DNA from: Pteria penguin
Taxonomy: Eukaryota; Mollusca; Bivalvia; Pterioida; Pteriidae
NCBI GenBank assembly: GCA_035048485.1
Contig: CM068583.1
Coordinates: 65,654,306-65,718,305, forward strand
Length of the DNA: 64,000 bases
Reading direction: 5' to 3'
Made by a program: the position numbers and the translations under genes. The notes beneath the pieces are model-generated. The model had not been told where the DNA came from. It ran no database searches and saw only the letters and a list, made by a program, of their open reading frames with translations. Of the stretch, positions 57,201 through 64,000 are shown in pieces (the first letter of the stretch is position 1; each line of letters starts with the position of its first letter).

Positions 57201-60200
57201 ATAAATTCTTAATCTAACATTTAAGTGTATATAAGAGGATTCCTACAAGAAAACATCGTTCCTAATTTGATTTTCACTTTTCATGAATAATTATATTTTA
57301 TACCAAATAGTCTCTTACTCATCAATGCGTAAACTGCATTCTGGACAGAGTTAATAACAGCTGTCTCGGATACATCAGACTGAAACTCCTCTATGAACTG
57401 TATGAAAAACAATCCAAAACATCTTAACGTCCCGGACTGAAGAATACCAAACAGAAATGATGCTGAAAGGTAACAAAACAAACGATGAATTTTTATCAAG
57501 CTGTTACCCATGCTATAATTCTAGACCGCAATATATCGATGAAATACATTCACAACATTAAGTTGATCAATGGTTTTGTCAGATTTAACATAGTGTATTA
57601 CGCACTATGTATATGAAAGCAGAAATCGTGAGGTGGCAGAGAGATGACATACACTATTCTTTTTTCTCTCGAGAGAACGACTTTTTATCTTGAGGGAACG
57701 ATTTTTTTATGTGAAGGGAACGACATAATTAATGCAATTACATATAAAACATGAGTTTTTCGAATATATATATATTCGACTTTACATTCTTCGGAGATTC
57801 AAGGTCCATTGTACTCCCTGGTGTCTCACTGATGTATATATCAAAAGCACAAAGACACTACAGCTAACAAGGCACCCTATATTTCACTTATATTCGTTCC
57901 CCTTCCGGAACTCGAACCCACGACCTATGGTACCGAATCACCTAGCTGCCATGCATCCAACCGTCTAACCGACTGAGCTACCCGAGCTCCACATAATGGA
58001 GCTTTAATATATTTTACAATATTGTTTTATTTCAGAGGATCCGCCTGCGTTAACGTCGGGTAAATCCCTTCACTCTCTGTGGCCGTGTTGTCATGCATAC
58101 GATTAGCTACTGATGAAGCACAAATAGAAACAGTGAAACACCTGGGAGAACAATGGACCTTGGATCTCCGAAGAAATACCTGTAGAAAATAAAAACAAAC
58201 TAAAAAAACATATAAAGCACAAAGACACTACACCTAACAAGGTACCCTATATTTCACTTATATTCGTTCCCCGCCTGTGGCTCGAAACCACGACCTATGG
58301 TACCGAATCACCTAGCTGTCATGCATCCGACCCTCTAACCGACTGAGCTACCCCTAGCTGTCATGCATCCGACACTCTAACCGACTGAGCTACCCGAGCT
58401 CCACAAAAATAGAGCTTTAATAGATATATATATATAAACAGCAAACCTAATAAGGCTGATAGATTTATGTGATTTCATTACACAAATAAAATTATGTATT
58501 GTACGATGTGTTCATTGTTTAGAGTATAGTTATTCAGTAATTATTCATATATATATATATATCTGGCAGTCAGTCTGGGCCACTTTGAGTTCAAGAAAAA
58601 TGCAACATCATGTCCACTGCTGACAAGAGATACATTGGCCGGGTAATAGAACATTCGTTCACTGAAATTAAATAATGACTCATTCACAATAGATATTTAG
58701 ATATGCAGGTTGTTGATACTAGATATAAATGCATATGTAAGAGTGTAGTGCAGCGTGCACATTACATTTTATTACGTCACAGATTAACAGTAAGTCCGTG
58801 ATAATAATATATGACAAATAATACAAACAGTTTGATTGGTTGATTATCAAGAGGGTACGAATCGATAAGTCGTTCCCTCAAGATAATAAAGTCGTTCCCT
58901 CAAGATAAAACGTCGTTCCCTCAAGATAAAAAGGTCGTTTTCTCGATATAAACAGTCGTTCCCTCGAGATAAAAAAGAGTAGTGTATGTCACCTTTGTGC
59001 CACCGTAGATGTATATTCATGAATGTAAAACATTCGGGTTTATATTGTTCCTAATCTGAAATTTTGATCAGGACAAGTGTATGTGAAATACATGAACATT
59101 CTTTAAAATAAGACGCATTCCTGTTTATAGCCAAGTTTTATTCAGCAAATGAATTGTAAAAATATGAAAACAACTGTAATATTACGGTGGCACTAACGAC
59201 ATGGACCAAAAATGATGTACAACACTCAGATTATAACCATTTAACAATTATACAAATTTCTGTTATAATTATTTTCATATTATTTCTGAATATCATTCGT
59301 TAGAAAGCTCTCGAAGTGAGTTTGTGAAGGTTGAATCTGGTAATTGAAATAGAAATCTGGCAATAACCCTTAATTCAAAACTATATTATACTGAAGTACT
59401 CAAAAACGAATTAAACTCCACTCATACATATGTGGAAATCCCTACCTCAAAATTCAAAATTAAAACTGATAAAACTGATTTACCAATTATGTATTGGCTC
59501 CCAAAACTACATAAAAGTCCATATAAATCACGTTTCATATCTAATTCTAGCCACTGCTCTACTACGGTACTATCGAAACATATTACGTATGCTCTAACTG
59601 CTATAAAAGATCATATTATCAAATATTGTGATGTCGCATTTCATAATAGTAACATCAATTACTTTTGGTCAATTAAAATTCTCATGAAGTTATAGACAAA
59701 CTTCTTTCATTAAATTTCAAAACGACTCAAATTTCTACATTTGATTTTTCTACACTTTATACATCTCTGCCTCATGATTTGATTAAAAGCAAGTTGCAGT
59801 CTGTTATACAATGGCGTTTTCACAGAGAATCTAAAACGTACATATGTACTTCCAATAACTCCGGATTCTTTTCCAAGAAACAATATACTTCATATAAATA
59901 CTGGATTTGCAAGGAATTATGTAAAGCACTAGATTTTCTCATAAATAATATATTTGTGCAATTTGATGTCAAGATATATCAACAAATAGTTGGGATTCCT
60001 ATGGGTACTAACTGCGCGCCTCTGATAGCAGATTTATTTCTTTATTGTTATGAGAGGGATTTTATGGTTTCTATTCAAAAATTAAAATGTTTCGACCTCA
60101 TTGACAAATTTAATAATACTTGCAGATATCTGGATGACATTATGGTTATCGACAACCCTGAATTCGAACAATTTATATCAGAAATATATCCACCAGATCT

Positions 60201-61205
60201 CAAATTAAATAGAGCTAATACTTGAGATAAATCTACACCTTTCTTAGATTTGAACATCAAAATTATCAACCACCTAATAAACGTTGCACGCTGACTAACA
60301 GGGCGGTGGGGACTACATAACGGGCCTTGTCCAAACCTCTTTCAGAGGAGACATGGTACTGAATCTCGTCCCCTCTGATTGTTATTCGGGACTCCTACAG
60401 ATCTAGGGTCTTAGCTCGCTTTCAGACTGGCAGAGCACGGTTTATCATGTTGATGTCGCATATATTTTATTATCATTATGTATTTTACAATACCTTACGT
60501 GTTTATATTTTTTGACCTCTCAATATGCGATACCTGTTGAGCCTTGTTCTTTACATGGAGGATTATTCATAAATTTTTAAATGTACTTCCTTTTATTATT
60601 CTGCTGTTACGGTGAGTGGGAAGGTGGGCCCGTAAACCGGTAAACCACACCATTTGTTTGGCTTTTGTCAAATTAAATGACCGTCCTATGTCGGTATCGT
60701 AATTGCACAACAATCAAATATTTTTGTAATGTGTTATATATGCTAGTATATTATTGATATTGTATTGCATAGCTCCATGGTGACTTCTACCACATAACTG
60801 AGCCAGTAACTCCTCTCTTTTCTTTTATTTTGTTTTTCCTGGTGAAACAGATTTAATATGGAAATTGTTGTACAACTGAGTGAATATACACACTAGATAG
60901 ATAATAACAATTACAGATATTAGTAATATGTAAAAGATGATAACAATGCTTAGCTTTACCTCGTGAGCATTGACTGGTCAACAGGGGATGTTTAATATCC
61001 TCAATGGCAACTGAACTTTACTCTTGTTATTCGAGAGGTCATTAACAGTATGAATTTCGCGTTACGAATATTCCTGTTTGTTTTCTGCAAGGTATTTTAG
61101 CATATCATTCATATATAAGAAGTACTTACAAGCTAGGACAACCCACGCCCATCCTTCGTCTATCGGTAATAAAGACTCTTCACTCTCCGAAACAGCAGTA
61201 TCCAT
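54133..61205 (-). CDS. SLC16 / monocarboxylate transporter-like protein, gene B (5 coding exons, 531 residues)
   Basis: A tandem paralogue of gene A and a predicted 12-TM MFS transporter of the plasma membrane. Exons on the minus strand are 61205-61130, 57462-57319, 56155-56009, 55617-54523 and 54266-54133. Lengths are 76, 144, 147, 1095 and 134, all joined in phase 1, at the same positions as in gene A. Motifs are DEGWAWVV near the start, YFNKRRGLANG, the TM8 pair D389/R393 in CTDFLGRIS, and GHIRDISGSYSGSF near the C-terminus. The donor of exon 4 (G|GTTATA) is weak. The start ATG gives a short acidic N-terminus (MDTAVSESEESL). Intron 1 contains a fold-back element, SINEs and a PLE copy. The substrate is not predictable. 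Confidence 0.88.
54523..55617 (-). CDS. SLC16 gene B, coding exon 4 (main exon)
   Basis: Acceptor CTTTTCAG|GTGGCGG. The donor TTAG|GTTATATC is weaker than the gene A equivalent. Encodes GGGALAFGPVFVVLGKYF to FSPIL. The central loop differs strongly from gene A, while 55433-55559 is nearly identical. Confidence 0.88.
56009..56155 (-). CDS. SLC16 gene B, coding exon 3
   Basis: Acceptor TTCTTTTTAG|TAATTCC. The donor GTAG|GTAAGTA was chosen because it gives the same 147-base length and phase as gene A. Encodes IPVLVVLMKYFSERQISMLG to SISILVG. Confidence 0.85.
56470..56870. repeat. ~50-bp minisatellite in gene B intron 2, holding a MITE
   Basis: About six diverged units of GGCGGTATTATGTGAAGCTT + ATTCGTTGATATATT. 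Interrupted by the hAT-like MITE at 56682-56811. Confidence 0.8.
56682..56811. mobile_element. hAT-like MITE (130 bp)
   Basis: Ends CAGTGGCGGATTTAGAGC and GGATCCGCCACTG. Shares its interior with 44773-44900. TTGAT on both sides may be the remains of a target duplication. Confidence 0.65.
57319..57462 (-). CDS. SLC16 gene B, coding exon 2
   Basis: Acceptor GTTACCTTTCAG|CATCATT and donor GA|GTAAGAG. Encodes SFLFGILQSGTLRCFGLFF to NSVQNAVYALM. There is only one copy here, with no array, unlike gene A. Confidence 0.88.
57835..58010 (-). mobile_element. tRNA-derived SINE-like unit, family D, copy 1
   Basis: Minus strand: GAGCTCGGGTAGCTCAGTCG (A box) and GTGGGTTCGAGTTCC (B box), with a long insert between them (GATGCATGGCAGCTAGGTGA). 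AAGCACAAAGACACTA marks the far end. Confidence 0.65.
58208..58410 (-). mobile_element. tRNA-derived SINE-like unit, family D, copy 2, with internal duplication
   Basis: Same as copy 1, but the A-box half (CTAGCTGTCATGCATCCGAC ... GAGCTACCC on the plus strand) is duplicated in tandem. The B box reads GTGGTTTCGAGCCAC. Confidence 0.65.
59368..60836 (+). mobile_element. Penelope-like element copy P2 (in gene B intron 1)
   Basis: Very close to P1 (27348-29323). It has an intact catalytic segment CRYLDDIMVIDNPEFEQF and KIYQQIVGIPMGTNCAPLIA. A deletion of about 500 bp joins 60283 to the end of the RT (the TLTNRAVGTI region). It ends in CTCCTCTCTTTTCTTTT. The frame is broken at about 59695, so it is not autonomous. 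Confidence 0.85.
61130..61205 (-). CDS. SLC16 gene B, coding exon 1
   Basis: MDTAVSESEESLLPIDEGWA then WVVLA; donor T|GTAAGTAC. Positionally equal to gene A exon 1. Confidence 0.85.
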
Positions 61206-61785
61206 TACTCTATATGCATGTGTGTCCAATATCCAATGAATTCATGATATTTATTGTACACATGAACATTCAAAGTTATTGTCTTACATCCAGATCCAAG
61301 TTGACCTTGCATCAAATATAAAACAGTATGGACCAAATATCTTATGCTTTTATCTCCACGATTCAGCATGAATCTGCACATTTTGTACACATAACCACAA
61401 GTATCGATTTAAGCAAGTTTAATATATTACATTCATTCAATGGCATGATGTTAGATTTCGTATATATGTAGATGACAATACCAGCCGATCTACTCTACAG
61501 ATTTGATATAATAATAGTTTACCGCATATTGAATAACAACTTTATCGACGTACTTGAAAAAGAAATTAAAATATCAGTAGTTATGAGTATATTTATTGAC
61601 ATTCTTTGCAGATGTTATTTGATTCATTTATTCATACAGGTAACTTTCATTTGTGCATACCTTTACCAGAAATTAGCGTCCATTACCTGTAACATGAAAG
61701 GCATGATGAGTAAACAAAATGCAAATCACCGAAACAGATATATAAATTAATACGACTATTAAGGGATAAAACTGATTGGTCCGAA
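61206..61785. other. Upstream region of SLC16 gene B
   Basis: No repeat or exon recognised. The promoter should be here or further upstream, but no clear core element is visible. Confidence 0.4.
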
Positions 61786-61788
61786 AAT

Positions 61789-62349
61789 TACGAAAGCCGA
61801 TTACACTCACTTACTAAGAAAATTTTTTTTATACTACCTCGTTATTACGAGATAATTAACTCGTTATTTCGAGATATTTTCTCGTTATTACGAGATATTA
61901 ACTCGTTATTTCGAGATCTTTTCTCGTAATTTCGAGATAATTATCTGGTTTTTTTTCGAGATAATTGTCTCGTTATTTAGATATTTTTTCTCGTTATTTC
62001 AAGATAATAAACTCGTTATTTCGAGATCTTTTCTCGTTATTTCGAGATAATTAGTTCGTTATTTCGAGATAATTATCTCGTTATTTCAAGATAATTAACT
62101 CGTTATTTCGAGATCTTTTCTCGCTATTTCCAGATAATTATCTCGTTATTTCGAGATCTTTTCTCGTTATTACTATATCTCGAAATAACGAGAAAAGATC
62201 TCGAAAATACGAGATAATTATCTCGAAATAACGAGATAATCATCTCAAAATTACGAGAAAAGATCTCGAAATAACGAGTTAAATATCTCGAAATAACGAG
62301 AAAATGTATAAATATTTTTCTTAGTAAGTGAGTCTAATCGGCTTTCGTA
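61789..62349. mobile_element. Fold-back element with TCTCGTTATTTCGAGA units (561 bp)
   Basis: Terminal inverted repeats of about 38 bp (TACGAAAGCCGATTACACTC + ACTTACTAAGAAAA). A GAAAAT word lies on both outer sides as a possible target duplication. The interior is about 20 tandem and inverted units of TCTCGTTATTTCGAGATA, each itself near-palindromic. They turn orientation around 62170, so the whole element can fold into one long hairpin. Confidence 0.8.
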
Positions 62350-62593
62350 GAAAATAGACATGAAAATGAAAATAATAAATGAATAATAAGTACATAAGTA
62401 TATGAATATTTTTTTTTGAAAACATTGAAAAAGATATGCGTAATCTATAAACTATTACGATCGTCGTCTCTATTGTTTATCGTGATTTCTTTTCATACAA
62501 TTATTACTTAATTTAGATATAATAAAATATTTTCCTTTATTATTACCCAGCTAAGAATCATGCATGGTAAACGTAGCAAAGCGCAGGAGATAT

Positions 62594-62990
62594 TGGTTTA
62601 TCCGTGGTGACTGATCTCATAAAGGTTGGCGTGACTAGTTCATGGGAGATGCTGACTTCTCCTTGGTGACTGATCTCATAATGGTTGGCGTGACTGGCCA
62701 ATGGAAGATGCTTTCTTTATATTGGTGACTGATTTCATCATGGTTGGCTTGGCTAGCCCATGGGAGATGCTGACTTATCCTTGGTGAGAGATCTCATTAT
62801 GGTACGCGTGACTAGTCCATGGGAGATGTTTACTTATCCTTGGTGACAAATCTGAAAATGGTTGGCGTGACTAGCCCAAGGGAGATGCTTACTTATCCTT
62901 GATTACAGATATCATCATGACTGGCGTGACTAGCCCATTAGCCCATGGAAGATGCTGACTTATCCTTGGTGACTGATCTCATCATGTTTG
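62594..62990. repeat. ~60-bp minisatellite, about 7 units
   Basis: The unit contains TTGGCGTGACTAGCCCATGG, GAGATGCTGACTTATCCTTG and GTGACTGATCTCATCATGG. Weaker relatives occur at 63250-63440. Confidence 0.9.
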
Positions 62991-63517
62991 AGTTTTGAGT
63001 TTCCTCTGATTCGTTTACAATATTCTAACATTAGAAATATGATTTTGAATAGGATTACAGAATCACTCTTCACACTGAACTTCTCATAACCCGAATTACA
63101 AAAGCAATTGTATTAATTTTTTCCACCTCACTTTACATTATACTGATACGAAGAAAGCCGAAGAAATAACGGGATTCCGTATATAATTATATGGTTGTGC
63201 TGTGGGGCTTCCGAGTCTTTATATGTGAAAATATTTGAGTGTTCATATAGAAAATGTTTATTTATCCTGGGTGATTTATCTAATTTACCTAGACGACAAG
63301 ATATGCTTATATTTAGATTACTGATCTGATAAGTGTAGTTGTAGCTAACCCACCAGAGATTTTTACTTATCCTAGGTGACTGATATGATAAGTGTAGACA
63401 TGATTTGTCAACAGGAGCTGCTTTCTTAATTTGGGTATATATTTTTTTTACTTATCTTAGTATACTAAATGTGTTTGTGATATGTGTTTTGTATTGTCTG
63501 ATAAGTGTATTTCAATA

Positions 63518-63591
<74 letters not shown>

Positions 63592-63612
63592 TAATAATAA
63601 TAATAATAATAA
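63518..63612. repeat. (TAA)n microsatellite
   Basis: About 31 TAA units with one CAA interruption, directly against a PLE 3' end. It creates spurious leucine- and tyrosine-repeat frames on the minus strand. Confidence 0.95.
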
Positions 63613-64000
63613 TCTTCCATATAGAGAACAAGGATCATCAGGTTTCTCAAGATGAGAGGTCATGTCACGTTTATAGAATAATATGCTAGTATCAAATATA
63701 TGTAAGGCGCCATCAGCATGAGTAAACTGTGCTCTGCCCGTTTGTAATCGAGTTCAGATTCTTCATCTGTAGGAGTCCTGACGTAGGACCATTTCTCCTC
63801 TGAATAGAATTGAACAAGGCCCGTCAAGAGTCCCAAAAGCCCCGTAAATAAGCGTGCAACGCTCAAGTAAAAGTCTGTGTAGGCTGCAGAGGAACCCATG
63901 GGTTCAGGGTCAAACTGTCGATGTCGAAGGATTTAATAAATTTAGAATACATCGATATGAAATAATCGGATCCTTTGACCTTCCTATGCACTAGATTACC
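63613..64000 (-). mobile_element. PLE 3' region (minus strand, runs off the window)
   Basis: Inverse of the PLE family 3' UTR and last RT codons: AGTAAACTGTGCTCTGCCCG, GTAGGAGTCCTGACGTAGGA, CAACGCTCAAGTAAAAGTCT, GATCCTTTGACCTTCC. It probably continues beyond 64000. Confidence 0.7.

Larger units (their letters stand above)
57632..59004. mobile_element. Fold-back element with GAACGAC-rich inverted ends (1.37 kb)
   Basis: The left end reads GGTGGCAGAGAGATGACATA + CACTATTCTTTTTTCTCTCGAGAGAACGAC. The right end is its inverse with about 80% identity. Sub-terminal zones repeat TTATCTTGAGGGAACGAC, more copies on the right (58870-58975) than the left. Inside is a second inverted pair (57784-57828 and 58130-58175) and two SINE-like units. 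Confidence 0.65.

Noticed and set aside
58108..58140. Possible hammerhead (CTGATGAAG ... GAAAC)
   Set aside because: No helix II can form between the core boxes and no helix I partner is present.
63457..63663. Leucine- or tyrosine-repeat protein frames
   Set aside because: Translation of a (TAA)n microsatellite.

Overview
This is a eukaryotic, intron-containing, AT-rich and very repeat-dense window. The best guess is a bivalve or other lophotrochozoan mollusc. This rests on tRNA-derived SINEs with a conserved central domain and short tandem tails, many Penelope-like element (PLE) pieces, abundant minisatellites and MITEs, and a mollusc-style C2H2 zinc-finger gene. The organism call is inference from content, not from a search.

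Three host genes can be read. (1) A C2H2 zinc-finger protein lies on the + strand (coding exon 5552-6544). (2) and (3) Two tandem SLC16 / monocarboxylate-transporter-like genes lie on the - strand. Gene B (61205 to 54133) is upstream and gene A (34737 to 16972) is downstream. I resolved five coding exons for each, with identical intron positions, all phase 1, giving predicted proteins of 531 and 538 residues. Both keep the family N-terminal DxGWAW motif, the YFxKRRGLANG motif and the Asp/Arg pair of TM8. Long introns and the intergenic space carry most of the transposon debris.

Layout. 1-1050: end of a non-LTR retrotransposon RT and two SINEs. 1219-1526: TA-flanked MITE. 3.4-7.2 kb: SINEs (one nested in another) around the zinc-finger gene. 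7.7-16.6 kb: a run of five unrelated minisatellites with three MITEs among or next to them. 17-34.7 kb: SLC16 gene A, whose 13.9-kb third intron holds LINE, PLE and Ty3/gypsy remnants. 33.4-34.5 kb: a 17-unit minisatellite made from the first part of gene A exon 2 plus its 3' splice site. 35.5-53.8 kb: mosaic of PLE fragments, LTR-like repeats, a 219-bp MITE, a large imperfect inverted repeat and a sequence matching a type I hammerhead ribozyme. 54.1-61.2 kb: SLC16 gene B, with a fold-back element, SINEs and a PLE copy in intron 1. 61.8-64 kb: a second fold-back element, a ~60-bp minisatellite, a TAA microsatellite and the end of another PLE.

The most interesting signals are: the exon-derived array that lines up 17 extra candidate splice acceptors before exon 2 of a transporter gene, every one predicted to cause a frameshift; the hammerhead ribozyme at 48649-48692; a 127-bp near-identical tract between the two otherwise diverged SLC16 paralogues, which suggests gene conversion; and several insertions whose empty site and target duplication can be read directly.
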